64,000 nucleotides of DNA, taken from contig ML976691.1 in assembly GCA_010015655.1 (NCBI GenBank), positions 165,849 to 229,848 of the forward strand, in the 5' to 3' direction. Shown here piece by piece: positions 34,546 through 46,327 of this stretch. Position 1 is the stretch's first letter, and each line of letters opens with the position of its first letter. The notes below the pieces were generated by a model that was not told the origin of the DNA, did not search any database, and saw nothing but the letters and a program-made list of their open reading frames with translations. The stretch is from Bimuria novae-zelandiae CBS 107.79 (taxonomy: Eukaryota; Ascomycota; Dothideomycetes; Pleosporales; Didymosphaeriaceae). A program made the position numbers and the translations under genes.

Positions 34546-36421
34546 CTATTTCGCCTCCTTGGGCCGCTCCGGGATGCCCTTTTCGTCCTTGGCCGGCTTC
34601 CACTCCTTGACGAACGGCAAGAACTCTGGCTGGCCCGGGATGTACTTCTGCAGCACCTTGGGCACGTTGAAGCCGTCTGGGGTCTGGAAGTTTTCGAGGA
34701 GGCAGCAGAGGGTGCGCTCGGTGGCGCAGAGGGTGCCGTTGAGCGCGTGGACGTACTCCTTGCGGGTGGAGGTTTGCTTTTTGACGCCTAGGACGGGGGT
34801 TAGCGTGGTGCTTATAGGATAGGGATAGGGGTAAGGAGAAGGCCGAGTGTGTGGGGGCCTACCGAATCGGATTTCGAGCTCGCGCGTTTGGTAGTCTGTG
34901 CAATTTGAGCACGACACGAGCTCTTTGTACTCGCCGCCACCGGTGACGGGGAACCAAGCTTCGAGATCGCGCTTCATAGATGCAGCATTGTCTGGCGCGT
35001 GTCAGTAACACTATCACTCTCCACAAATATCCTCACCGGGGACAGAACATACTCAACGCTCCACTGACGATGCCAACAACCTGGTACGACAAACCCAAGC
35101 TCTGATAAAACTCCTCAGACGTCTCTAGCATCTGCTCAAAAGCCTCCCAGGACTTTTCGGGGTGTGTGATTAGGAACTGCTCGACCTTTTCGAATTGATG
35201 GATACGGAAGATACCCCAAGCGTCTGGAGGGAATTAGCCAAGCGGCAACGAACGAGGTACGGGATGTGTTACCTTTCCCGTGCGAACCAGCTTCTTTGCG
35301 GAAATTTGTAGAGTAGCCCGCGTACTTGATGGGCAGATCTGCAGCGCCGAGCCATTCTTCCGAGTGCAGCGCAGAGATGGGCTGTTCAGAGGTAGCGATG
35401 AGGTATTTGTCCGTCTCGGGCTTGTCCTTGCTCTCCGTGACCTTGTACAGCTCCTCGTCAAAGTCCGAAAGCTGAGCCGTCTTGGCCATCTGGTCGCGAA
35501 GCATGAAGAACGGCGGTTGGTTCGGTGTGTAGCCCTTGTTGAACAGGAACTCCAGACCGTAGTTGATGAGCGCCATGTTGAGGAAGAGGCCGTAACCTGT
35601 CAGGCAATAACCCCTGTGTCCGACGATCTTGACGCCGCGCTCGGGGTCGTAACCGTTGAGTCGTGTGAGCACACCGTGGTGCGGTATACCGTCCTTGTTG
35701 AACTCGGGCTTCTTGCCTTCGGGAGACCATGTCTTTAATATCGCGTTATTGTCTTCATTGTCCGAGACGGGAACGTCGGGGTGTACGTAGTTGCCAACGG
35801 TCTTGACTTTGATGGTCAACTTGGCTAGCTTCTCGGCTGCCTCGTCTTCCTTTGCGGCCTTTTGCTTCTTCAGGTCGGCCATCTCCTTGAGCAGGTCATC
35901 TGCGCTCTCCTTCGCCTTCTTTTTCTGTCCTACTTGTTTCTGGAGGGCATTAATATTGCTGCCGATCTGTGTTGCCGCATATTGTGCTATTCAACCCACA
36001 ATTAGCCAATGTACCTTCCCATTCAGAATGCGAGGGCGATCGTGTGCGACGCGTCTGCGGTTTCGTAGGAGCTCGTACTCTGTCTGTGGGTCTCGAAATC
36101 TGCGATGATCTCGTCCACAATCTCAACGTTCGCGTGCCGCTTCCGCTGTGACTCCCGGATCTTCTCAGGCTATGCAAAGTCAGGGTCATTCAGGAAATCC
36201 GGTATGGAAATTCTTACGCTGCCGCCGCGCTCGGTGATGAAGTCGTTACTATTAAGGCGCAACGTCAGTCATGCCCTCCATGGTTTGTTTGCAATTGTTC
36301 AAAATGGCATGAACTGTGTACCCCGCTCCGTTCGTTTCGCGAAGAAGGTCAAGACGTAGCTCTTATTGCTTGAATGCAATGTCAAGAATAACTAAACACA
36401 GAGAACTTACACGTCCAACAT
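34546..36421 (-). CDS. SES1: Seryl-tRNA synthetase, cytosolic
   Basis: Charges tRNA-Ser with serine. Seven exons are read on the minus strand: 36421-36411, 36248-36218, 36169-36079, 35986-35273, 35223-35053, 34991-34863 and 34787-34546, giving 462 residues, the length I recall for yeast Ses1. It begins [14 protein letters not shown] then [20 protein letters not shown]. The intron at 35987-36078 restores the frame across the coiled-coil arm (ETHRQ joined to [17 protein letters not shown]). Class II motifs are seen as [18 protein letters not shown], then [17 protein letters not shown] (motif 2, split by an intron) and [20 protein letters not shown] (motif 3). LEAWFP and [18 protein letters not shown] are serine-specific. 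The first coding exon is only 11 bp. Confidence 0.95.
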
Positions 36422-36770
36422 GTTGCAGAACTGCGACTCGTGCTTGTGAAAACCTGGCGCTGTCGCTATGAGTCTGGCTCCCAATCTCAAAAGTTGCGTG
36501 TTGTCGCCTGAGTCAGGGACCGCATTGCGGGGCACCACTGTGGCGCGCACCGCCACAGGGTGTCGGGCACGCTCGGGTCAACGAAACTCCGAACCGTTTC
36601 ATCCTTCCAGGATGTGAAAGTGTGAATTGCAGTGGGTTATCGTTATAGCTTTAGAGCTGCCTATTCAAGGTGGTGCAGAAAACATGAAGCAGGGCCCACT
36701 CACCATGGCTTCGGAGCTGGACGCACCAGGGTCATGAAGGATAGGAAAGCCGTGACCTGCAATGCTGAAA

Positions 36771-36811
36771 GTTGGGTATTGTATGAATCATCCTGGGGCA
36801 ACACACGGGAG
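36771..36811 (+). repeat. Dispersed palindromic repeat, copy A
   Basis: Reads GTTGGGTATTGTATGAATCA then TCCTGGGGCAACACACGGG. It matches copy B, 54 bp downstream in the same orientation, at about 28 of 34 positions. Confidence 0.85.
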
Positions 36812-36824
36812 CATGGAGTCGAAA

Positions 36825-36866
36825 TTTGGCTATTGTATGACCCATCCTGGGATAACACACACGAGG
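36825..36866 (+). repeat. Dispersed palindromic repeat, copy B
   Basis: Reads TTTGGCTATTGTATGACCCA then TCCTGGGATAACACACACG. With copy A it forms a head-to-tail pair of 54 bp period in the spacer upstream of SES1. Confidence 0.85.
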
Positions 36867-37159
36867 AAACACAGCATATTGCAGTTGTAGCAACTCTTCA
36901 ATTGTATCCCAAAAACGCCCATTACACCTCCGTTGAACACCATAACACCGTTCCGCCTCTAGTAAGACTGAACAATACAAGTAACCCGGGCCCACCGTCT
37001 AACCGTCTAGAAACCAAGCTACCAACGTATAGAACCGCGTGTTCCCTCAGGAGGGCTCGCAATTGCGCTTCACCTTACCCTTGACTGTGTTCCACGCTCT
37101 CTGCCTCGGCGGTTGTGCGCGCTCCAAACCTGCTCGGAGCCCACGTCAGCCATCAATCA

Positions 37160-38054
37160 TTACATGACTTGGCACTTGTTCCCGCCCGCAGGCTCACCAG
37201 GGTTCTGACTCTTTTCGATCTCCGCAATCATCAGCTCAAAGGCCTTCTGCACATTCTCGTTGTATCGCGCGCTGGCCTCGGTCCAGCCGCAGTTCAGCTC
37301 AACCTGGAGGGCCTTGCCTTCTTCGGCCGTCACCTGGCGTTGTTCGGGCCGTAGGTCAGACTTGTTTCCGACGATGACGAGCGGGACGTATTCGGCGGCC
37401 TGTGGGAGGTTGTGTTAGTTGCCTCAGACCGCGTGGGAACGCAGAACCTGGCTGTACAGATGAATTGGCGTCCACCGCGCTGTAATCGTGACTGACCAGG
37501 TGGTTGAGGATCTTGTCGCGTATTATACGGGCCATCTCAAACGACTGTTTGTTGGCAACCGAGTAGACAATCATGTAGCCATGGATGCCGATGAAGTGCT
37601 TCGAGTTGAGGATACTGTATTCGTCCTGTGATATCACCGTCAGCGGGATATGTTTCCCCAGCATAGACAACGCAAAGCCCGGTCATGCTCAATTCGTGGC
37701 CTGAGTATCTATTGCGGGGCGCATGTGTCGGTGAACAGAAAGCGAGTGGCGTACCTGGCCTGCGGTGTCGATGATCTCGGTCGCATATTCCTGGTTCTTA
37801 TACCGGATGACCTTGCTGAATGTGTTCTCGATTGTGGGGTAGTAGCTCTCTACGAAGTGTCCGTCTACGAACTGCACCGTCAAGCTCGATTTGCCTACAC
37901 TGTCAGCCTTTGTACTGTTGTCTGTCGCAAAAAACTAAAGGTTGGCCGTTGTATTACCCAGCCTGGGGTAACACGGCTGTATACAGCTTGGGGCGAACTC
38001 ACCAACGGCTCTGCTTCCCACAATGGCAATCTTGCGCTGCTTGGGGCCGGCCAT
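37160..38054 (-). CDS. RHB1: Rheb-family small GTPase
   Basis: Rheb activates TORC1 and is switched off by the TSC GAP. Exons are 38054-38003, 37894-37755, 37625-37497 and 37399-37160, giving 186 residues. The P-loop is GSRAVGKS (13-20), with Arg15 at the position of Ras Gly12, a Rheb hallmark. Effector region: ESYYPTIENTF; switch II: DTAGQDEYSI (DTAGQ joined to DEYSI by intron 2). Guanine-specificity motifs are VGNKSDL and a SAR motif in TEASARYNENV. It ends in the CAAX box CQVM, predicting farnesylation. Introns are 108, 129 and 97 bp, all about twice the local norm. Intron 1 contains a copy of the dispersed palindromic repeat and intron 2 has a long T-poor spacer. Confidence 0.96.
37941..37980 (+). 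repeat. Dispersed palindromic repeat, copy C (inside intron 1 of the Rheb gene)
   Basis: Reads GTTGGCCGTTGTATTACCCA then GCCTGGGGTAACACGGC. It is the copy with the clearest palindrome: GTATTACCC pairs with GGGTAACAC around a short loop. It lies in the middle of the 108 bp intron; adjacent is a perfect 12 bp palindrome GCTGTATACAGC. Confidence 0.88.
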
Positions 38055-39088
38055 ATTGCTGGAGGCGGCGTGCGAGGGGTGTTTCGAGGTTGCTGCGCGG
38101 CTCGCCAGTGTTAAAGATTAGGCGTCGGCGCTGCCGATTGCTCCTACCGTATACCCTTCCCAGCTAGCAGACCTCAGGGAAGCGCGCCGACACACTGCAG
38201 GAGCTACTGGTGGGCTGTAAAGGCCAGAGTTTATAGCAGGAAAATGTGATGAGTAACCCCAAGATAGACCGTACAAAGGCTGAGGTTTGATTGTTAACGT
38301 ATTTGTGTATAACCAGCCTTCGGTTTGACGTGAGAGGCAAACAAGACAAGCTCGGATAGCTGATCTGCGGAAAGCCTACACTGAATGAGGGGCACGTAGT
38401 GAGCGGGCAGCGAGAACGACGACGAGTCAACACGCACGAACATATTCGAGCGCGTCGCCCTTATGCCATCATGCCCCGCGACCAGAAACGCGGCCTCGCT
38501 CACACGTTGGGCTCCCGCAGATTCGAATCACGTAAATCCAACGCCCACAATTCGCTGCTCAGTCCTCATCGCAGACGCCCGCAGCCCGCTAGCGGGGCAG
38601 CCCACCAAGCTGCTCCCCAGGTGCGCCAAAACAGACGAAGAGCACCGGGAGCGAAGCACACACATCTGCGCACTTTACCCGATCAAAGTAGCTTCACATG
38701 AGAAACATATGCAAAAGGCGCTTTTGAGCAACCCAGCCGAGCCGCCCCGTCCTGCATGGAAGCCGTAGAAACGCGCCAGAAGCATCTCGCATATTGCTTT
38801 TGTCCGGCACAACCGTTACAAACTGCGTCTCTCGCGTCCGGAAATTTGGGACCTGCAGATGCATTGGCCATGTTGTACGCCGTAGTGTTTTAGCCATGGT
38901 GGAAAAAAATAGCCCTCGTGAGGCTCGTGTTGCAACCACCCGACGCCCGAGCCCAACTGACGGAAGCTCCCATGCGGCACTGCATTGGAGGAAATGAGAA
39001 TCCCTTTTGCGAGTTGCGGTGTGCTGGTTATACTCCCCTGGTGCCTGATGTCACCTTGCGTTTCGTCTTATAGTACTTCACGAGAAGG
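38055..39088. other. Gene-free region between the Rheb gene and the mariner element
   Basis: About 1 kb containing the Rheb promoter and repeat copy G. A 38.68-38.94 kb minus frame has no domain. Nothing else was recognised. Confidence 0.5.
38247..38287 (-). repeat. Dispersed palindromic repeat, copy G (degenerate)
   Basis: On the minus strand it reads CCTTTGTACGGTCTATC then TTGGGGTTACTCATC. About 70 percent of positions match the consensus. It is 200 bp upstream of the Rheb start codon. The 13-mer GTACAAAGGCTGA at its edge recurs on the opposite strand in Rheb intron 1 near 37903-37915. Confidence 0.5.
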
Positions 39089-39090
39089 TA

Positions 39091-40833
39091 CAAAGGGTAA
39101 TCTCAATAAAGTCGGCCGTCACGTGCAGCAGGGATTCCTGCAGGGGTAGCAACTTCAAAAGTCGCGCATCTTGATTCCATCTAAAGTATAAGCAAATACA
39201 CCCAAATAAGATGTTCTAATTATGCTGTAAAGTTGTTCTGGCCACCTGCGTCCTCGCAGAGCTCTGCAACGCGCATAAAGTAGGTAGGATGAAGCTTTTC
39301 GGCCATATACTGCCTGAGTGTCTCATCACCTTGCCAGACCTCCTTTATGTACTGTTCTGCAGCCTTTTTGGCCTCCTTAGAACTTGATAGGCATTCGTAA
39401 CTTGCCAAAAAACCTTCTAGACGCCCAAAACAGCGCTCAATTGGGTGTAAGTCGGGTGAATTGGGAGGCTAAGGGCCAAACTTGATTCCTAGAGCTTCAA
39501 TTTCTGGCTGGCAGTATCGGAGACCTAGTAAGTGTAGGCGAACGTTATTTTAAATTAAATAGATAGCTGCGCCTAGGTTATTATCGCGTATAGCGTAGTA
39601 ATAAGGGAATAGGTGTTTCTTAAGTATGTTCTCTGCGTACCAGATGCCGTTCATGCCCTTCCCTCCGTTGTATACAAACTCCTCTATTTTAAAGAACTTT
39701 TTAATAGTAAGAGGTTTCTTAATACCTGCGCGGAGAGCTCCACCCTTCTTACTAGTAGTCTTATTAGTAGCTTAGCGTTAACTATTATTATAGGCAATAT
39801 TGCGGTTAATTTCCCGTAGTTACTACTTTTTATTAGTGCTAGCGATAGTCGCGCGAGAGCGTTTAACCTTAAAAGCCTCCTTTACTATATTATTTGTATA
39901 GGAGACGCGTTGTATAAGGTCCTTGCGGCTCTTATCGTTGTCCTAAGCCTAAATAACGCAAGGGCGCTAATAGGAGCAAGTAGTATTAGTTAAAGTAGTA
40001 GCGTAGATTATAAGACTAAATTTAAATAGCGTTGCAGGTAGTGCGTAGACGTTACTATCTTGTCTAACTGGTCTTGAAATCCTTTGCTTTCCGCCACGTA
40101 TATTGCTCCCGCTAATAGACTTAGAGGTCTTATTATAGCAGACGAATATAATGCGTAGAAAGTGTAGGTTATATTTAGCCTTAAGCTAGGCACAGTACTG
40201 TAGTCGCTGGTCCTTGTCGTTGCTACTAAGCGCTAGTTTTTTAGGTCGTACTCCGCGAGTTATTGCGTATAGGTGCTGCTCGTCGCGGTGCTCCCTAGCA
40301 ATGTTATAGACTGTATTCTCACTAAGTGTGATGCCAGCTTCTGCGCAGAGGTCTCTGACAGCGTCATGCACCCGGTAGGTGCCATATACGATGATGTCAT
40401 GCCGTAGTCTTGCGCTCAGCGTAGAGCCATCGCGTACCTTTACAGGTCTGCCAGGAGGAGACTGCTTGACTGTAGGTGTTGCAGCTAGCAATTCCTGCAG
40501 TGAGTCGCCCTTTGCGGCGCCTTTGACGCGTCGAAATGCCTTACCACAGGCGTGGTTAGTTATACCTAAATTAGTGGCGATTTCTGGGAAAGTGAGGTTG
40601 TATTTTGTCCTGAGAACGACGATAGTAGCTAGCTGGGCTTCTGAAAGCAATCGAGAGCTTTTTTTTGGCAGGATTTGAAGCCATATTGAGTGAGAAACGT
40701 GAGGTTGAAGTGTAGGTGTTGACGCTCTACAGAGCTCTTAGAGGCTCGGAGGCTCGGAGACTCTGTTCCGCTAGTGACGCGCTAGCTTCTTGGCAAGTCA
40801 CATGACGGCCGACTTTATTGAGATTACCCTTTG
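39091..40833 (-). mobile_element. Tc1/mariner-superfamily DNA transposon, RIP-degraded
   Basis: A 1,743 bp element bounded by 35 bp terminal inverted repeats that begin CAAAGGGTAATCTCAATAAA (39091-39125 and 40799-40833). They differ at a single C/T site. The TA dinucleotide expected for this superfamily flanks both ends (39089-39090 and 40834-40835). The transposase relic is on the minus strand. Ends and the N-terminal coding third are nearly normal in composition, while 39540-40190 is strongly AT-rich with in-frame stops. Confidence 0.95.
39220..40675 (-). pseudogene. Tc1/mariner transposase relic (DDE_3 type)
   Basis: An ATG near 40675 gives MASNPAKKKL, but the conserved frame begins as SRLLSEAQLATIVVLRTKYN one register away. 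An eight-A run apparently has one base too many. The helix-turn-helix region is legible (FPEIATNLGITNHACGKAFR, GRPVKVRDGSTLSARLRHDI). The catalytic core is damaged: the first Asp is replaced (NKTS where DETS is expected), the second reads QDN-like as stop-N-N, and the last block PPNSPDLHPIERCFGRLEGF near 39409-39470 survives behind a TAG. Changes are G-to-A/C-to-T, as expected of RIP. Not functional. Confidence 0.85.
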
Positions 40834-41125
40834 TAAAGTCCATGCAGATACGAGGATGCGCCAAGGCCAAAACCTGGAAAAGACAAACCTGGAGAACCCA
40901 GATCTGGGGAAAATCTAAATTGCATACAGCAAGCTTGTCCTGGGGTATCTCACTATTCACGCTTTCGTTCCAATCCCGTCGGAGCCCAACCAGCTCCTAT
41001 CCGTCATACATCCAATGCATAGCTAAATGTCGAGCCAAAAGAAAAGAGGTCGATCCGTCATCGTGCTAGTCGTATGCACGCACAGCACATTCATTCCCAA
41101 AGAGCGGATCCGTTCCTGTAGACAA

Positions 41126-44100
41126 TTAGACCGCCTTTTCCAACCTCTCTACCACGAGCATAAGTCTCAAAGTGAAGTTCTGCAACGTTTGTTGGCCCTC
41201 GGCGCCTTCGAATTCAGCCTGATCTACCCTTTGGTTGTACTGGACGAACTCTTTAACCTTCTGCACAAGCAGGGCAAATTGTTTTTCTGGAAGGAGGCTG
41301 GTGACTCTGCGGCGCACACGACTGTTCAAGCACAGGTTGCCGAGCATGATAGTAAGGTAGCCGACAGGTACAAGGGACTCTGATTCTTCCATAGAATCGG
41401 CCTGAAGCTCGTTAGCGTGTTTTCATGTGTATTTATAGGAGTGACATACCCGTTCAGCTCGTTCCGAGCCCTCGAGGAAGATCTTGACCAGTTCACCGAT
41501 CAGATCATCCTCGCCCTGGATCACACTCATCCTAGCCTGATCACTAAACTCTGCGAGGTTCATCATGGCGCCCAACCCAAGGATGAGGTCTTCTCGTACT
41601 TCCGCCCTGGAGTGTTCACCATCATCGTTACCCAAGAGCTTGAAACAGTCGACAATAAAACGGGTGAGACGAGTGACAAAAGTCTCCTCTGCGAAAATTT
41701 GACAGGCCTTTGGCATACCGTTCGACACATTCATGCAGAGGCGGATAGCAAGCCTCGTTGGTGATGTACGCGTTGCTTCGAAGAAACCCGACATCATAGC
41801 GGCCAACCGTCGGAGTATCACATCTGGCCACGTGGCTTGGTCCGTTTTGGACAGTGAAAGGGACTCCAGTGTCGAAATTGCTGCTTGGAGGATCAAACTG
41901 TCTTGCGCTGTCACCTTGCCAGAGACCAGACGTTCCGAAGGTCCAGATGCTGCATCAAGAACTTTGCCAATCATGCTCTCGTCCACGATAGAATCTGTAT
42001 TCCCAAAGGTCCGCAGCCCGATCACCAGCTCCTCTAACACCTTGATGGCCAAAAGCTGCGGGGACAACTTGGGCACGTCGTCAGCGGACCAAGCCAGAGT
42101 CTGCAAGACGAGCGTTCGGAAGTCCACCACGGACTCTCGACCATTTGCAGCCATGTTCGTTTTCCTCTCCTTTGCAATGCGGTGAATATCGAAGCTCGAC
42201 AATGACGATGACAGCAGGTTTCGTAAGGTCGACAGAATGTCGGAACGATAGATTTGCTCAACGACCGCATAACTCGGCTTCGTCTTCAGCATGAATAGTA
42301 TAGCTGCTGCTGCTGCGAAGTCGAAGATCATGTCTCCTGTAGGGGCTATAGCCCGCAGTGAAGAGGACGTCATGGCCGATTCGAGCAACTGGTCGATAAA
42401 TTTATTATCAGTCATCTGCGTGGCGAATTCCATCATTGCACTACGCCGCGCCGAAATGTTGGTGCTGTTCTTTCCAGATATGTCCTCGATCATGGCTAGG
42501 GTTTCGGCTTCGAATTTGTAAAGCTGTCCCTTTCGGCGTAGTTCTGGAAGCCCAGTCACTTGCTGCGAGTCATCTTCACTTCCAGTAACTGAACCCTGTC
42601 TATCCACCATGTCAAATTCGATGTCTTCGTTCCAATTCAAGAGGCCATCTTCGAGATTGGACTCTTCAAGATAAGATCTCGTGTTGGCGTAGGTCCGGGA
42701 GGTATCCCTTCTCGGAGGTGCTGGTCGAGACGCTTGTGAGCTCGACTGGGTATCTTGGTCAATGTCCATCTCCTCTCCCGTTGTCTGTGAAGCATCTTGG
42801 CGGACAGTTTTCGGTGCAGGAATAGATAACACCGTCGGAATCTTTATAATATCTTGTTCCGATTCTTCGTCGCTCTCAGTCTCTTCCTCTGAGCTCGGCA
42901 CGGCTCGCTTGAGCATATCAATGAGCCTCCCTTTCCGAGTATGTGCAGACTGAGGGACATTGGAAGATGATCTTGTCAATGCAGCAACAGTAGAATGCGG
43001 CGTTCGATTGGTGAGGCGAAGCTTCGATATGCTGGGCATTGGAGTTGTCATGTCTAAACCACCGTCCAGTAGGTTGGTAAACAGATCACGCTGCCGTGGT
43101 GTCACAGATCCAAGGTTGTAAGAGTTCGCGCCTCGTGCAAGTGGAGTAGCTTCCTCCCGTATGTCATACATTGTCTCGTCTTCAGCAATTGGAGCCTCGG
43201 GTGTTTCCTGCACAGGGGACGGTTTCGTCGCTGAGCGCATGGCGAGCACACTATGGAGCTTGACCGGAGACGATTGGGATTTCGCAATGGCGGACCGCGA
43301 GACGACCGGAACAGTACGGGTCCTTGTTCGCTTCGGTTTACTGGCAGGGGGTCCATGAATCTCCGCCATGAGGGCGGGTTGCAGTGAATCGTCCTTAGTA
43401 TGACCGGGCGAAACGCTATTTTCCGCCTTTTGGTACTTCCTGCTTGTTTGAGATACCGATGCATCTCTCTTCCTCTCCGTGATCTCCATCCTCTTCACCG
43501 TAACAGACGATGATGCAGAGCCACGCCTTTTGCGCTTGTGGAAAGCATTGGATGTATCAGACTCCGCTGAAGCTTCAGGCGAAAGTGGTGCCCGCGATGT
43601 GGATGCGTTTGGCGACACCTTTGAGCGTGCCATTGGTGGTTTGCGTGATCTCACGGGTGTATGTGTAGGTGCGTCGTCGTCAGATGAAGGGACATCGAAG
43701 ACAGCGGATTCGACGCTTGATTCTGTCGGCGGTGTCGGTACAGTCTCCTTGGCCGTATAAACCGCCGCACTTTTCGCTTTGTTGTACGAGACAGCCTGGT
43801 TGGACTCGGAGGGTGTTGGCTTCCGTTTCGAGGTGGCTTTGACGGCTGGAACAAGCTGCTTTGTCGGTCTCGTTTGTGCCGCGAGCGAGGGCTTGAGATC
43901 CGATACTGGGGTCTTCGCGCGCGTGCGCGTTGCTAGGGCTGCTGTCGTGCACAGGTCATGAGTTGTAGCAGGCTGGCTTTTTCCTTGCGGCTTCGCCTGC
44001 TGCTGAGGCTTCGTCTTGCGCGCCGGTTGGACCGCCTTGCCTTTTCCAACTTTCGCTGCTCTTCGTTCATCACCGGAGGAAGGCACGTCCCATGCATCGA

Positions 44101-44446
44101 AACTGTCTACAGGTTTCGGTGGAGGTTTTTGTTTTGGTAGCGACTTCTTAATTGGAATCGCGCGAGGCGTAGGTTCGTCGTCGGAGGGCACATCAAACTC
44201 ATCACGGGGCTCGGGCTCCAATCGTTGGCGTACGCGAGAAGTATGCGACGCATCCCCAGACCCAGACGCTGCTCCAGATATCTGCGATCCAGTGGGAAGT
44301 CTCACCGCCTGCTTGTGCGGACGTTCCGGCGAATGCGCGTCGTCTGTGAATATTTGCGCATTGCTGAGACGTGCCGCTCGTCCATATGTGATCACCTTCT
44401 TGCGGCGCTCCGCGCCAGTGAAGACTGAGGACATGGGCATGGCCAT
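41126..44446 (-). CDS. WAPL-domain cohesin release factor
   Basis: WAPL (wings apart-like; Rad61 in yeast) with Pds5 opens the cohesin ring and unloads it from chromatin. Two exons, 44446-41450 and 41401-41126, with a 48 bp intron (41402-41449), give 1,090 residues. Roughly the first 600 residues are disordered, Ser/Thr/Lys-rich, with many SP/TP sites. The conserved helical WAPL domain then runs from about 640 to the C-terminus: LRRKGQLYKFEAETLAMIED, FATQMTDNKFIDQLL, FDFAAAAAILFMLKTKPSYA, LLAIKVLEELVIGLRTFG, then after the intron LVPVGYLTIMLGNLCLNS and FVQYNQRVDQAEFEG. It is head-to-head with FUR1, with 554 bp between start codons. Identity rests on the recalled WAPL domain pattern. Confidence 0.9.
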
Positions 44447-45000
44447 CGTGTCGGGCGGGGAAATCGAGGACTCAGATGCGCATGTTGGAGGACAGGAGAG
44501 ATGTTATGTAGGAATCGCGCGTTTGAAGTAGCCTGCTGTCTCGTGGCAAGTGCGGCGGGCTTTTGGTATAGGAGGAAGGCGCGTGCTGTTGCAAGTGTTG
44601 TTGTTGCAGCGAAAGCTCGAATTGGCTGTTTGCGTGAGCAAGTGCAACCGAAAACGCAATAGTCCGCGGTTCGGCCATGCCCGCTGTGGCTGGTGAAAGT
44701 GAATGCGAGCGCCACTCACTGCAGGGTCCGCCGGTGCGACTAAACTCAAAATCATGTGCGGTGGACGCTATACATTGACCGCGGGGGTCTCCGCCCATGG
44801 TCACGGGCCTCGACCTCAGCAAGCCTCACACAGCTGGTACTTAATTCTCTCTCTCAATTTCTCCCGCACTCTTTTTACATTCTATATTAACCTCGAGGTG
44901 AACTTCTGCGGTTCTCTGGCCGAGTATTTGCATTGCCCTCCAATTCTGCGCCCTCTCCACTTTCGCTCGCTTGCAGCCTGCACTCTTATCAACCTGCAAA

Positions 45001-45894
<894 letters not shown>

Positions 45895-46327
45895 GGGTCT
45901 TGTTGTCGTGATGGGCGGAACAATTTCTGAAAAAGAAGCATGTGTGGGACATTGATGACAGATGAGGACATTTATGGATGTATATGAAATGATATGAAAA
46001 TCGGGTATTAGTTCAGCATTACTGCAGATCACTTGAGATGAAAAGCCAACAGCGCTCATGCCATACATCATCTTCACTCTCCATGAGGAGCTTTGCAAGA
46101 GCCGAACGCGCACAGTGCAACAGAATTTGATACAGAGCTATCAGTTGCAAGCGCGAAAGGCAGTGTCCATTATCAAACGTGAGATAGCTGAGCTCTATCT
46201 TCAGCAACAAAACGCCGACCCATAAGTTCCCGGTATACCTCGAACGCCACAGCCATCCTTTGGCTACATATGATGAACCGTTAATGTTGTACATGTAATA
46301 TACATGTGCATGGCAGCTTGCCCGCAC

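Larger units (their letters stand above)
36422..37159. other. Intergenic region between SES1 and the Rheb gene, with repeats
   Basis: Promoter side of SES1 and 3' side of the Rheb gene. It holds two tandem copies (A and B) of the dispersed palindromic repeat. A 150-codon plus-strand frame (36632-37084) crosses both copies and shows no domain; I do not accept it as a gene. Confidence 0.55.

Noticed and set aside
35987..36169. An apparent frameshift in the N-terminal arm of seryl-tRNA synthetase
   Set aside because: A 92 bp intron (35987-36078) with GTACGA donor and TAG acceptor restores [16 protein letters not shown] in frame, so no lesion is needed.
36632..37084. A 150-codon plus-strand frame between SES1 and the Rheb gene
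   Set aside because: It runs through two copies of the non-coding palindromic repeat and has no domain or plausible splice context.
38500..38560. A tRNA-like B box (AGATTCGAATCACG)
   Set aside because: No A box at the right distance and no cloverleaf stems could be drawn.
40921..40958. A possible further copy of the palindromic repeat (TCCTGGGGTATCTCAC)
   Set aside because: Only about 14-16 bp match and the other half of the palindrome is missing; too weak to count.
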